A stretch of 64,000 nt of DNA, from positions 1-64,000 of the forward strand of contig NZ_MINO01000017.1 of the NCBI RefSeq assembly GCF_001757355.1. Direction: 5' to 3'. This DNA comes from Sphingobium phenoxybenzoativorans (GTDB taxonomy: Bacteria; Pseudomonadota; Alphaproteobacteria; Sphingomonadales; Sphingomonadaceae). A program made the position numbers and the translations under genes. Positions 17,562-26,322 of the stretch are shown in pieces. Position 1 is the stretch's first letter. Each line of letters begins with the position of its first letter. Below the pieces are notes generated by a model. That model saw nothing but the letters and a program-made list of their open reading frames with translations, was not told where the DNA came from and did not search any database.

Positions 17562-19538
17562 TTACAGCCCGCGCTGCCGACCAAGTTCCCAGGACACCCC
17601 ACCATTTCGCACCGTCGCAACAATCTGCTGCCCCAGCCGCTGCTCGATCACCGGCTTCCACGGCACCAGACTAAAACCCATGCCGTCGTCCAACATCGCG
17701 TAGCGCCCGCTGGCGAGCATGACGGAGCGCCTGTAGATGCCAGCCACGCGCTCCCCGTCCGCCGCTGGGCGGTGCTCCAGGCCAGTTTCCGCGACGATGT
17801 CCTTGGCGGCCTGCGCCAGCTCCCGATTGCGCAGCGCGGCCAAGAGGTTCCGCGCAAGTATCACGCGCTGCCCGCGCCGCTCGGCTAAACCCTGTTCGGC
17901 CAGGAAGTCGGCGCGCTGCTGAATCGTCTGCTTGACCTTGCCGCCAAAGCCCAGGCCGCCCAGTCCCGAGCCACCGCCGATCAACTGCTGGTCGAGCCAG
18001 GTTGCCCCGATCACACGCACCTGCCGCTCGATGGGCAGGTGCGATTTCAGCTCCACGGCCAAGCCGCCCAGGCGCCGCGCGTCATACTGGCGGCCCTGCT
18101 CGGGCAGGTCGTCCGGCACCCGCCATAGCCCCTCGGCCACGCGCTCCACGATACCGGCCCGGCGCAGGGCTTCGAGCCGGCGGACAAGGGCCGCGACAAT
18201 TTCCTGTGGGTCGCGGCCCGCCTTGGCCCGGCTTTGCTCAATCGCCAGGTGATGATCGGTGCGGTACACGCCATCGCTCGCCAGAGCAACGATGCTCTTG
18301 TCGGCCGCCCGTACCTCGGCGGAACTGCGTACCTCAACCACGGCGCCGGTCGGAAAGTTCTCCAGTTCGTCGCGGGCGTTAAGCGCGACGTAGTGGGCCT
18401 TGCCGTCCACCCCATCGATGACCAGATAGCCCCGGTCGCGCAGCTCGTCGATCAGCCCCCTCGCCACCACGTGGCCGAGGATGGTTCGGCCGTCGTCGCC
18501 CGGCTCGAACACCGCCAGTTCGCGCGGCTCGCCGCTCATGGCCCGCTGCATCGTGCGGATGATGTCGCCACGCTCGCCCAGGGCGCGGAGGGTTTTTTCC
18601 GCGTCGGCATGGATGGCCCAGGTGCCCGGCCGGATCTCGTCGACCAGGCCCAGGCGCTGCAAGCGTTGCAGCCGGCCGATCAGCAGCAGGCGCTGGCGTT
18701 GCAGCCGAGGTTCGTTGAACCGTTCGATCTGCACCCGGCCATCCTCGCCAGCCTCTCGTAGCAAGGTACGGTCGAGGCTCGTCCACCGCCCCTGTTCCAC
18801 CTCGTGCTTCAATGTCTGCTGGATCTCCAGCTCGGTGCGCGGCCCCAGCCATTCGGTCGCCAGTTCGGCGGCGCGATGGCGGAAGCCATCGGCGATGTAG
18901 TCGCCCGCGATGATGAGGTCTTCGCCGGTGTCATCGCGTCCACGCGCGACGATGTGCGTATGCGGGTTATCGGTGTTCCAATGGTTTACGGCCACCCAAT
19001 CGAGGCCCGTGCCCAGATCGCCCTCCATGCGGCCCATCAGGTGCCGCGTGTAGGTGCGTAGGTCTTCCAGCTCGGCCCCATCCTCAGGCGAGAGGATAAA
19101 GCGGAAATGGTGCCGGTCGTCAGCGCAGCGTTCCTTGAAGGCGTCGAGGTCGGCGGCATCGGTCTGCGATCCGTAGGCTTGGCCCGGCTCGCCATCGCGG
19201 CCTACGCCATCGCGCTCGATGTAGCGCAGATGCTTGGCGAGCGACCGCGGGCTGGCTCGGCGCTGGTTGACCAGTAGCGTCTTGATGGTCACGCGCCGCG
19301 ACATGGGCGTCAGCTTCGCCCCGGCGAAGCGCGCCGCAGTGTGGCCGCGCCCCAGGCGCGAGCCTGGCCGCTGGCCCGTGCCCCTCTCAGAGCCGCTGGC
19401 AACGCCAGGAAGACGCACCGACGACTTGCCGCTGCTGGCCTTGCCTGCCTGCTTGAGAACCTTGGAGACGAAGCCCTGGCCCCGCTTCTTCGGGGTGCTG
19501 GGGCGGATACGGAAATCGTCATCGCGACGGTCGCTCAT
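17562..19538 (-). CDS. MOB relaxase (RlxS/TraI-like, DUF3363)
   Basis: Relaxase of about 658 residues that nicks oriT and leads the strand into the recipient. The start ATG 19536-19538 has GGGAG upstream; longer frames extend into non-coding sequence. The N-terminal ~75 residues are basic. The HUH metal-binding motif HWNTDNPHTHIVARG is at about residues 185-199, and the candidate catalytic Tyr is in KHLRYIERDG (about residue 106). The long C-terminal part corresponds to DUF3363. It is the last gene of the repA-to-relaxase block and the cargo lies immediately downstream, the usual Tn4371 hot spot. Confidence 0.9.
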   Translation of the reverse strand: MSDRRDDDFRIRPSTPKKRGQGFVSKVLKQAGKASSGKSSVRLPGVASGSERGTGQRPGSRLGRGHTAARFAGAKLTPMSRRVTIKTLLVNQRRASPRSLAKHLRYIERDGVGRDGEPGQAYGSQTDAADLDAFKERCADDRHHFRFILSPEDGAELEDLRTYTRHLMGRMEGDLGTGLDWVAVNHWNTDNPHTHIVARGRDDTGEDLIIAGDYIADGFRHRAAELATEWLGPRTELEIQQTLKHEVEQGRWTSLDRTLLREAGEDGRVQIERFNEPRLQRQRLLLIGRLQRLQRLGLVDEIRPGTWAIHADAEKTLRALGERGDIIRTMQRAMSGEPRELAVFEPGDDGRTILGHVVARGLIDELRDRGYLVIDGVDGKAHYVALNARDELENFPTGAVVEVRSSAEVRAADKSIVALASDGVYRTDHHLAIEQSRAKAGRDPQEIVAALVRRLEALRRAGIVERVAEGLWRVPDDLPEQGRQYDARRLGGLAVELKSHLPIERQVRVIGATWLDQQLIGGGSGLGGLGFGGKVKQTIQQRADFLAEQGLAERRGQRVILARNLLAALRNRELAQAAKDIVAETGLEHRPAADGERVAGIYRRSVMLASGRYAMLDDGMGFSLVPWKPVIEQRLGQQIVATVRNGGVSWELGRQRGL

Positions 19539-19998
19539 GGCTGCTCTCCCTGCAAGCTCCGGCGTGTCCGGCCGTACGAAGCACGCGGACATGCCTGCAT
19601 CGGCGCGGCCTTCGCTTCCTGCGCGGCACGGCGCCCACGCCGCTCCGTGCCGCGCCACCCCCATGTGCAGACTGGTTTTCGACGCGGCCCGGTGCCGCGT
19701 GCTTTTGTCTTGCCTTCCGCCTTTGCCCCTCGCTGGCGCTCCGAACGTCGGCGGCCCGGCGACGCTGCGCTGCTTGCAGCCAGCGCGCCGGCGAACGCGG
19801 CGACGGCCCTCGGCCGGGCGCGTTCGAGGCAAGACGCCCGCACGTGGGAAAGCGGCGCCGGATGTTGCGCGACGTGCGGCGCCGAATACGCAAAGTCAAC
19901 GCTCGCACTGCACGCGCAACGACACGGAGACGACCAGTGAAACGACACGTCAGATGGCACGATGAGGTGCACAGAAATGGCCAGCGAATCGGCGGCCA
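19539..19998. other. Gene-free GC-rich stretch between traF and relaxase; candidate oriT region
   Basis: About 460 bp with no credible gene; the open frames are Arg/Ala-rich artefacts of GC content. Origins of transfer normally lie next to the relaxase gene, so oriT may be here. No nick-site consensus was recognised. Basis: position only. Confidence 0.35.
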
Positions 19999-20598
19999 TC
20001 ATGGATGTGTCTCCAGCCAGACCGGATGCGCAACACCGATCACCGTGGATGCGCTGACCGGGCCGAAATAGCGGCTGTCGAACGACGACGGATTCGTCAC
20101 GCTCAACAGGAACAGCTCCCCGGATTCAAGACGGCGGCACTGCTGCCACGATGGCAGCGGTCGGCCCAGCCGGTCAGCTCGCAGCACGGCGGCCGAAGGC
20201 ACGCCGTCGATGCGGACAATGCCGCCCGCGATGCACACTTCCTGCGGCGCAATCGCACCCACGCGCTTGAGCAATGGAACGCGCGTCGGCAGGTAGCCGC
20301 GCTGCGCAGCCAATGCGGCGGCCTCGGCCTGCAGCGGCACCAGCACGATACTGTTCACGGACAATGGACTTGGCAGCGAACCGGCGCGATGGTCGAGAGG
20401 TTCGACGCGATACCAGCCGACCGCCACGCTGTCGGACGGGTTGTAGATCAGGCGTGGCAACGGCCGCATGTGATCGGGCAGGAAGGATGCCCAGGCCAGC
20501 GCAGCGAGGCCGCTGACGGACAGGCCCGCCAGCGCGAGGCGAGCGCGCTGTCGCGAGCGAGGATGCGGCGTGGCACCGGATGTGGAAAGCATCGTCAT
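19999..20598 (-). CDS. traF: TraF, S26-family conjugative signal peptidase
   Basis: Membrane-bound serine peptidase of 199 residues that matures the TrbC pilin in P-type systems. One N-terminal transmembrane segment (about 20-40) is followed by the catalytic Ser box NPSDSVAVGWY (about residue 54) and the Lys box LLKRVGAIAP (about residue 110), then the conserved LFLLSVTNPSSFDSRYFGPV near the end. It overlaps the upstream DUF2840 gene by 4 bp. Confidence 0.92.
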   Translation of the reverse strand: MTMLSTSGATPHPRSRQRARLALAGLSVSGLAALAWASFLPDHMRPLPRLIYNPSDSVAVGWYRVEPLDHRAGSLPSPLSVNSIVLVPLQAEAAALAAQRGYLPTRVPLLKRVGAIAPQEVCIAGGIVRIDGVPSAAVLRADRLGRPLPSWQQCRRLESGELFLLSVTNPSSFDSRYFGPVSASTVIGVAHPVWLETHP

Positions 20599-21128
20599 GA
20601 CAGCGCCCTCCCTGCCAGCCAGGCGGCGTGCCGCTTGGCTGTGTACGCCGGCAGCGATAGGCGCGCAGCGAGGCGGTTGCCGAGTGTGCGCCAGTACGCG
20701 GGTGACACGTCGGCGGGCGCGATGCCTTGCGCCTCGATGGCGTCGAGTTGCGCCAACACGGCGCGCACGGCGGGTTCACCCTCGGCGTGCAGCAGCAGGC
20801 GCGCACCGGGCAGCACACCGGGGATGCGCTGCGCCGCATCCAGCGGCGTGCAAGCCTGCATCACCATGAGCTGCCAGCGCACGGTGCCATAGTCGTTGGC
20901 GTGCCAGCGGATGCGACAAAACACGGCGCTTGGCTGGAACATCGCAACCCGCCGCCAACGGTCGAGCCGGACGGTGCGCACCGGTTCGCCGAAGCGCAGA
21001 TAGATGTCGATGCGCTGTTCGATGTAGGCCAGCGAAACGCGGGTCAGTGGTGCGGTGCCGGCTCGGTTAACGAGTTCAGCGAGTGACGTTGGTGGTGCAG
21101 CCGTGGCTGGCAAGGCATGAGCGTTCAC
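20595..21128 (-). CDS. DUF2840 protein
   Basis: Protein of about 177 residues conserved in Tn4371-type and related elements between parA and traF. Start chosen as GTG at 21126-21128, which overlaps the upstream RHH stop by 4 bp (GTGA) and is followed by the expected N-terminus. It is rich in Trp/Arg (LDRWRRVAMF, CRIRWHANDYGTVRW), with no catalytic motif recognised. Function unknown; co-transcription with parA and traF suggests a transfer or maintenance role. Confidence 0.8.
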   Translation of the reverse strand: MNAHALPATAAPPTSLAELVNRAGTAPLTRVSLAYIEQRIDIYLRFGEPVRTVRLDRWRRVAMFQPSAVFCRIRWHANDYGTVRWQLMVMQACTPLDAAQRIPGVLPGARLLLHAEGEPAVRAVLAQLDAIEAQGIAPADVSPAYWRTLGNRLAARLSLPAYTAKRHAAWLAGRALS

Positions 21129-21388
21129 GGTGTTCTCTCCGTGGATACGTCCGGGAATTCGCGTTCCAGCAATGCGCGCAGCAGTTCGGCCACGGTCACG
21201 CCTTGCGTGAAGGCCGACACCTTGATGCGCGCACGCATCGCGGGCGTGATGTCGAGGGTCAGGCGCGCGGTGTAGAGATCGCCTTTCTGTAAGGCGTCGG
21301 CTTCGCCCTGGCGGACCCACGCCTCTGCGTGCGGGTTCGCGGGTGGCCGTACTCCTATGCCGACGCGCTTGCTGTTTATTCCAGTCAT
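21125..21388 (-). CDS. Small RHH-like partition partner of ParA
   Basis: Basic protein of about 87 residues. ATG at 21386-21388 makes a 4-bp ATGA overlap with parA. The C-terminal half (LTLDITPAMRARIKVSAFTQGVTVAELLRALLEREF) has the strand-helix-helix pattern of ribbon-helix-helix DNA-binding proteins. With parA directly upstream it is probably the centromere-binding partner in partition; this role is inferred from synteny. Confidence 0.75.
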   Translation of the reverse strand: MTGINSKRVGIGVRPPANPHAEAWVRQGEADALQKGDLYTARLTLDITPAMRARIKVSAFTQGVTVAELLRALLEREFPDVSTERTP

Positions 21389-22023
21389 GTCGGCCACCGC
21401 AGCAGTTCGTCGACCAGCGCAGCGATCTCGCGCGCCGCGGCGCTGTCAGGTGCCGTTTCCCGGGCCAGCCGACCGGCGGCCACGCTGTCGGCGAAAACAA
21501 TGCGCTGATGCACCTCCGAGCGCAGCGCGGTCAGCGGCTGGTCGGCCAATGCCTGGCGCGCTTCACGGCCAATGATGGTCGTGCTGACACGCCGATTGAT
21601 GGCGAAAGCCGCGCTCAGCGCTGGCCGGAACACCTGCGCCTCGCGGATCAACGCCACCATCTCGGCAGACGCCCACAAGTCGTAGGGACTGGGCTGCACC
21701 GGAATCAGCACGCGCTCGGCCGCCAGAAGCGCCGAGCGCGCAAGCGCGGCGATACGCGGCGGGCCGTCGATGACGACGTGATCGGCCCGGCGTGCCAGCT
21801 CAGGGGCTTCCTGGTGCAGCGTTTCGCGTGCGAGGCCCACGGCGCTGAACAAGCGTGGCAAGCCCTGTTGGGCTCGCCGCTGAGTCCAGTCCAGCGCCGA
21901 GCCTTGCGGGTCGGCGTCGAGCAGAACAACTTGCTGGCCGCGCATGGCCAGCTCGCCGGCGATGTGCGTGGCGAGCGTGGTCTTGCCAACGCCGCCTTTC
22001 TGATTGAGCAAGGCGATGATCAT
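21385..22023 (-). CDS. parA: ParA-family partition ATPase
   Basis: Deviant Walker A ATPase of about 212 residues: LLNQKGGVGKTTLATH at residues 5-20, a DADPQGSALDW switch near 39 and VVIDGPPRI near 85. Start ATG 22021-22023. It lacks an N-terminal HTH, so it is the short ParA (type Ib) kind that works with a small RHH partner, encoded directly downstream. It would help maintain an excised circular form of the ICE. Confidence 0.93.
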   Translation of the reverse strand: MIIALLNQKGGVGKTTLATHIAGELAMRGQQVVLLDADPQGSALDWTQRRAQQGLPRLFSAVGLARETLHQEAPELARRADHVVIDGPPRIAALARSALLAAERVLIPVQPSPYDLWASAEMVALIREAQVFRPALSAAFAINRRVSTTIIGREARQALADQPLTALRSEVHQRIVFADSVAAGRLARETAPDSAAAREIAALVDELLRWPT

Positions 22024-22195
22024 GGCCCGGCCCTCCTGGCTGGAAAGCTGGGTTTTCTGTACTGCGCGAATCGTCGTGTGCCGTGCCGTTTGTCGTTTAT
22101 CCACCGAAACGGCGCGCTGTTTTTATTAGTTAAAGAATTTAAGTTAGGGAAGTTAGAGAGACCGAAAACCCTCGCCGCTATTAAGATTTCGGCGG

Positions 22196-22266
22196 TTTCG
22201 CACGCCTGATAGCACGATAGGGACACGCCCGATAGCACGATACCCGGCACGCCTGATAGCACGAGG
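22196..22266. repeat. Three iteron-like direct repeats between repA and parA
   Basis: The 17-mer CACGCCTGATAGCACGA occurs at 22201-22217 and 22248-22264, and with one change (C for T) at 22224-22240. Spacing is 23-24 bp, near two helical turns. They lie between the repA stop and the parA start. Nearby is a DnaA-box-like TTATCCACC (about 22093-22101) and an AT-rich stretch (22110-22160), all consistent with a replication origin or centromere. Confidence 0.75.
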
Positions 22267-22288
22267 CCATTCACAGGTTTTCCCCGAG

Positions 22289-23167
22289 TTATCCCCGTGC
22301 CGTGCGCAGCACGGGCCGGAAGGTCAGCAATTCGACCCCGTCGTCCGGCATCCGCTCGATGCCCAGGACGTATCCCGGCATCGACTGCCGGGCCACCAGC
22401 GCGCGCAGGTCGCAGGCGAAGTCGTAGGGCTTCGCCGTGCTGCCCGATTTGCGGTGCAGGTGTTTGAAGTCGAACTGCCAGCCGCCGGGCTGCTTGCCGC
22501 CGTGCTTGCGCACCAGGCGGTACAGCCAGCGCTCGATGCCACCCGTGAGCTTGAAATAGGCCGGGTCGATGGTCAGCACCAGCGCCGCGTCCATCACGCC
22601 GACAAAGAACCAGTCCGGCAGGATCAACTCGATGCCCAGTGGCGTACAGCGGGCGTCGGCTAGTTCCTTCCATTCGTTGATCCAGGAGAAGCGATGCAAG
22701 CGCCGCCCGGTCGTCTCGCGGATGGAGGTGGCCACCGTGGTCGATTGCAGGCGATCCAAGGCTGCCTTGAGGCGTTGGTAGTCGCGCAGCGACGTACCGC
22801 GCCCGATGAAGCGCAGGATCTCGTAGGGTGTGGCGCGCATGAGCCGCGACGGGCGGATGCCCGCATCGCGCGCTTCCACGATCTGGCTGGCCGCCCAGAT
22901 CAGGATGTCGGCATCCCAGATCGTGGCGATGCCGTGCTCCTGCGTTCCCTCCACGCGGATCGTCACGCCGCCAGCGCGAAAGTCGATCGGCTGGACGCGC
23001 TTCGACTTCGCCAGCGAGAAGAACGGAAAGGCCATCAAATCCTGGCTGTCGCGCGGCGCCATGTCGCCCGGCAGCGCGCGGAACAGGTCGAGTTGTTCCC
23101 GCTCCTGCGTCGATCGCTGCCCCGATGATCGGGACGGCAGCGATGCGCTGGACATGGCGATGGCCAC
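22289..23167 (-). CDS. repA: RepA-type replication initiator (RPA family)
   Basis: Protein of 292 residues matching the plasmid replication initiator A family found on Tn4371-like ICEs and broad-host-range plasmids. Recognisable stretches are LMAFPFFSLAKSKR (about 44-57), a winged-helix region around RATPYEILRFIGRG, and ELILPDWFFVGV. It allows limited autonomous replication of the excised element. Iteron-like repeats lie directly downstream, before parA. Confidence 0.87.
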   Translation of the reverse strand: MAIAMSSASLPSRSSGQRSTQEREQLDLFRALPGDMAPRDSQDLMAFPFFSLAKSKRVQPIDFRAGGVTIRVEGTQEHGIATIWDADILIWAASQIVEARDAGIRPSRLMRATPYEILRFIGRGTSLRDYQRLKAALDRLQSTTVATSIRETTGRRLHRFSWINEWKELADARCTPLGIELILPDWFFVGVMDAALVLTIDPAYFKLTGGIERWLYRLVRKHGGKQPGGWQFDFKHLHRKSGSTAKPYDFACDLRALVARQSMPGYVLGIERMPDDGVELLTFRPVLRTARG

Positions 23168-23181
23168 CGGCGAAGCGCCGA

Positions 23182-23478
23182 TCAGCGCGCACGGCTGTCA
23201 GCCGAGTGCTGCTCGGCGTATTCGGGATCGGACGTGGCCTCGAAGCTGCGCTGGTCGGCCCAGGCGTCGAGGTCGGCCACCGCATACATGACGCGACGAC
23301 CGAACTTACGGAAGCGCGGGCCGCCACCGATCACGCGCTGCTTTTCCAGCGTGCGCGGCGACAGGCGCAGGTATTCAGCGGCCTCGTCGTTCGTCAGGTA
23401 GCGTTGAGGTTGCGCAGTAGCAGCGGGTTGCTGCTGCGTGGCGTGTGCGGCAGCAGGCCGCAAGGGAGCAGGTCGCAT
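23182..23478 (-). CDS. AlpA/excisionase-like HTH protein
   Basis: Small protein of about 98 residues. The second ATG (23476-23478) is preferred because GGAGG lies eight bases upstream. The core is a MerR/excisionase-like winged helix: RYLTNDEAAEYLRLSPRTLEKQRVIGGGPRFRKFGRRVMYAVADLDAWA. It is directly upstream of repA (14-bp gap). In related elements this gene is annotated as a helix-turn-helix regulator; a role in repA control or excision is inferred. Confidence 0.83.
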   Translation of the reverse strand: MRPAPLRPAAAHATQQQPAATAQPQRYLTNDEAAEYLRLSPRTLEKQRVIGGGPRFRKFGRRVMYAVADLDAWADQRSFEATSDPEYAEQHSADSRAR

Positions 23479-23603
23479 CGGGTATGCCTCCATCGGTCAG
23501 GACAGTCCAGCCGCACTGCGCGGCCAGATGGAGGCAGTCTCAAGAAAGCGATGCGTCCCGTTGAGGGTCGTTTTGCAGCGAAGGCAAAACGACCCTGCTC
23601 AAG

Positions 23604-24359
23604 TCATTGGAGTCGAGCCAGGTGGCGATAGCCGCCGCGCATCAGCGTCAGGCCGCGTCGCACTAGGCGGCGCACGCGGGAGCGCAGGCCGCCATCGGCA
23701 TACCAGCCATGGACAACGGCATCGGTGCCGAACAGGCCTTCGGCGACTTCACGCAAGGACGCCCCTGCCAAGGTGGCGTCGAGCGCCTGCAGGGTGTGCA
23801 GTTCCTGCAGCGCCGTCGGCGCAGGCCGTGGCCGAGCTGCCGCTGCGGGCGCACCTTCAGGGGCCACGGCCAGCTTGTCCAGTTCGGCGCGGAGCATGCA
23901 ATGGCCCGCGCAAGGCATGTCGCACGCGCGGATGGCGTAGACATAGGCCATGCCATCTTCTAAGCCCGGCGCCAACGTCAGACGCAGGCAGCAGCCAGGC
24001 CAGCGCGTGGCAAGCATCAGGCGTCTGCCATCGTGGACCAGGTTCTTTTGACCGGGAATGCGCCACAACTCGAATGCCACGGTATCCGGTGGCGGGTCGA
24101 TGTCCGGGTGAAGCTGTGCTGCGCAGGGATGGCCGGGAAGCCAGGCGGGATGCGCATCGCGCGCATCCAAGGCCGGGTCTTCCAGCATGCGCAGACCCCA
24201 ACCGTGGGCGGCGTCCGGTTTGCGGCGACGGCGCAGCCAGTCGCGGCGGTAGTCGGGATGGCGGCGCAAATACTCCCAGGCCAGTGCCAAGTCGTCCAGG
24301 TGCAGCACGTAGAGATACGCTGCAGTGGGATACCAAGGTTCGGCGCTTCGATCAGCCAT
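23604..24359 (-). CDS. DUF2285-domain protein
   Basis: Protein of 251 residues; AGGAGG lies six bases upstream of the ATG. The N-terminus (AYLYVLHLDDLALAWEYLRRHPDYRRDW) matches the DUF6499/transcriptional-regulator-like module that precedes DUF2285 in many ICEs. The C-terminal helical part (LREVAEGLFGTDAVVHGWY...LRSRVRRLVRRGLTLM) looks like an HTH-type DNA-binding region. It is first in the repA-parA operon. Role in ICE maintenance is inferred; biochemical function unknown. Confidence 0.8.
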   Translation of the reverse strand: MADRSAEPWYPTAAYLYVLHLDDLALAWEYLRRHPDYRRDWLRRRRKPDAAHGWGLRMLEDPALDARDAHPAWLPGHPCAAQLHPDIDPPPDTVAFELWRIPGQKNLVHDGRRLMLATRWPGCCLRLTLAPGLEDGMAYVYAIRACDMPCAGHCMLRAELDKLAVAPEGAPAAAARPRPAPTALQELHTLQALDATLAGASLREVAEGLFGTDAVVHGWYADGGLRSRVRRLVRRGLTLMRGGYRHLARLQ

Positions 24360-24725
24360 GAGGCAACCTCCTGTTGGGCAGGCATCGTCGCCACAATCGG
24401 CACGCTGAAGCTAGGCCATCAAACCTCCACGCGCTATCACCTAAGAAATACACTCAAGCTGTAACGAGCGGTGTCAAGACAGATGGGCTCCGAAGTCTTG
24501 CAAGGATCGTCCGAATGCGACGGCTGCCCCGGAAAAGGGGCGCAGCGCCGGACACCCTGCCGCAAACCGCGCCGTGCATCATGCCCCTTTCGATCAGGGC
24601 CGCACCGCCGTGGCGCAAGAGTGGCGATTCAGACTGACAGTGTCATAAGCCAGACCGAAAAAGACACAATGCGCCGCAACGGCCTGTGTCTGGATGGCCT
24701 GCCGTGCCAGAGCCATGCGGTTCGA
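24360..24725. other. Intergenic region upstream of the DUF2285-repA operon
   Basis: About 366 bp without a supported gene. It should contain the promoter of the DUF2285-HTH-repA-parA operon. A candidate direct repeat, GACAGTGTC and AAGACACAA on either side of 24640-24670, may be an operator, but this is weak. Confidence 0.4.
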
Positions 24726-25076
24726 TCAGTCGGGGATCGAGCCATCGATCTGCGCCAGCCGGACATACTCCGATAAGGGTCGCGATGCGTGGAAATACTG
24801 GTCGCGCAGGATGGGCCGCTGGCGCGGCCCGACGATGGTTGCCAGATCGGACAGCTTGACCGTCCCCAACTCCGGCATGCCGATGCCGAGGTCGATGAGG
24901 CCCCAGGCCGAATCACCATCGGCTGGGTCGAGCGCAGCCAGCAACCAAGTCGCGTGCGCATCCGGCGTGAACAGCCGCACCACGGGCATCGGGTCAATGC
25001 TCTGGCCAGCGGCGCGTGCCGTGCCATTGGCGAGCAATTGCGCGCGCTGGTCGGCAGTGGTGAGCAGTTGGGTCAT
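24726..25076 (-). CDS. DUF2958 protein
   Basis: Protein of about 116 residues. The internal ATG 25074-25076 (MTQLLTTADQRAQLLANG) matches the usual N-terminus of DUF2958 proteins better than a start 57 bases upstream. Conserved parts are VVRLFTPDAHATWLLAALDP and GLIDLGIGMPELGTVKLSDL. These occur widely on conjugative plasmids and ICEs next to repA or antirestriction genes. Function unknown. Confidence 0.82.
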   Translation of the reverse strand: MTQLLTTADQRAQLLANGTARAAGQSIDPMPVVRLFTPDAHATWLLAALDPADGDSAWGLIDLGIGMPELGTVKLSDLATIVGPRQRPILRDQYFHASRPLSEYVRLAQIDGSIPD

Positions 25077-25328
25077 GGTCAGGAACCCCACGGAACCGAG
25101 GATGCACGAAAGCGCATGCCATCGAATCCGCACAGGGACAGAAACGTAGAAGCGGATTTGTGGAGGTCAGGAAAGACACGGATGCGGCTCTCCGGTTCTG
25201 GCGAAATCCGCTGATGCGGATTTCTGTAAAGGCGCAAAGTCGTATGATTCACCGTCGAATGAACACTATAGATTGTAGTCCTATAGAGCGCAATCGACTG
25301 TCATCTTGGTTTTTGAGGAAACCACGGG
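25077..25328. promoter_or_regulatory. Divergent control region of XRE and DUF2958 genes
   Basis: A 252-bp divergent spacer. Sequence near 25255-25300 is AT-rich (aacactatagattgtagtcctatagag) and contains a CTATAG repeated 18 bases apart, on the plus strand just upstream of the XRE gene; this is a candidate -10/operator region for autoregulation. Confidence 0.45.
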
Positions 25329-25619
25329 ATGGCAGCGAAAAGCTCATTGGCGAAGGCATTGAAGATGGTCAGGAAGGCACGCGGTCTGAGCCAGGAAGCA
25401 TTCTCCGACGTCTCCAGCCGGACCTACCTGAGTTCGCTGGAGCGTGACCTGAAAAGCCCGACGCTCAACAAACTGGCCGAGCTGTGCGAGGTGATGGAAA
25501 TCCACCCGATGACCCTGTTGGCTCTGGCATATGGTGGCGACGCCAAGGGCGTCGACCTGCTTGTGGAGCGCGTGCGCCTTGAAATTGCCGAACTGCAAGC
25601 AGCGTCGAACACGGTGTGA
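25329..25619 (+). CDS. XRE-family transcriptional regulator
   Basis: Small HTH protein of 96 residues. A lambda-Cro/C1-type domain spans about residues 7-65 (LAKALKMVRKARGLSQEAFSD, then SSRTYLSSLERDLKSPTLNKLAELCEVM). The C-terminus is a short helix. It is one of the few plus-strand ICE genes and sits 52 bp before a 211-residue partner gene, so it probably autoregulates the pair. Confidence 0.9.
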   Translation: MAAKSSLAKALKMVRKARGLSQEAFSDVSSRTYLSSLERDLKSPTLNKLAELCEVMEIHPMTLLALAYGGDAKGVDLLVERVRLEIAELQAASNTV

Positions 25620-25671
25620 GCGGACCGAAGCGCAAACCACATCTACGGTCAACCCATCTCAGGCTTTCGGC

Positions 25672-26307
25672 ATGATCAACCGCTACAGCTCCCCGTATCC
25701 GAACTACATCCATCAGCTATTCGTCACGCCATCCAAGCACCTCTACGTGCTGAAGGACGGGCGGCTGAAATGGCAAGACAAGGCCATGGAAGTGCAGCTC
25801 GACAAGGTGGAGGAAGCAGACAAAGAGCATGTCGTACACTACATCGTGGCTGACCACACCTCTGCGGCCTTCTACGCGGAACTGAGAACCAGCAAGACGC
25901 TGATAACGCCCGTTGAATTCCTGGCGCGTGCATGGGTCAAGAAGCCTGACTTCTTCTTCCATGGCCTGCCGGAACAACTGATCGTTCCAACCGCAATATC
26001 GACCAAGTATCCGGAGATCAACGGCTGGCTGCAGCAACTACACGTCGGTCTTGTTCCCCCGCCCAGTGGCTTCTATGCGGGCGTCCATCAGGTCAGGAAC
26101 TGGGAAAAGGACGTGGCAAACACCATCAGCTTTCACGACTACCTGGAAAAGACGCCTTGTACGTTGGACCATCTCCGCACAAGCATCGCCCGGACGCTGC
26201 AAATGGCCAACGACAGAGAAATCAACCGGCCGGGTATTCGTATGACGCGAAAGCAACTATGGGAGATGCCGGTTGAAGGTCGGCCTCCCATCCGGGTCAT
26301 GGGTTGA
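25672..26307 (+). CDS. Unrecognised protein with integrase-core-like features
   Basis: Protein of about 211 residues from the ATG at 25672; a longer upstream frame overlaps the XRE gene and is not used. I do not recognise it with certainty. Parts look like a diverged RNase H/rve integrase core: IVADHTSAAFYAEL (about residues 60-73) resembles the first-Asp strand, and GLVPPPSGFYAGVHQVRNWEKDV (about 130-152) resembles the region around the last acid, but the middle Asp is not evident. It could be a domesticated, inactive transposase-like DNA-binding protein. It is cotranscribed with the XRE regulator. Confidence 0.6.
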   Translation: MINRYSSPYPNYIHQLFVTPSKHLYVLKDGRLKWQDKAMEVQLDKVEEADKEHVVHYIVADHTSAAFYAELRTSKTLITPVEFLARAWVKKPDFFFHGLPEQLIVPTAISTKYPEINGWLQQLHVGLVPPPSGFYAGVHQVRNWEKDVANTISFHDYLEKTPCTLDHLRTSIARTLQMANDREINRPGIRMTRKQLWEMPVEGRPPIRVMG

Positions 26308-26322
26308 GCGTTTCCGCGGCGG

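Noticed and set aside
19234-19965. Plus-strand frames over the relaxase start and traF spacer
   Set aside because: Arg/Ala/Pro-rich translations without ribosome sites; they overlap the relaxase N-terminus in antisense.
22196-22266. CRISPR-like array
   Set aside because: Only three 17-bp repeats with 6-7 bp gaps and no cas genes; the context between repA and parA fits iterons.
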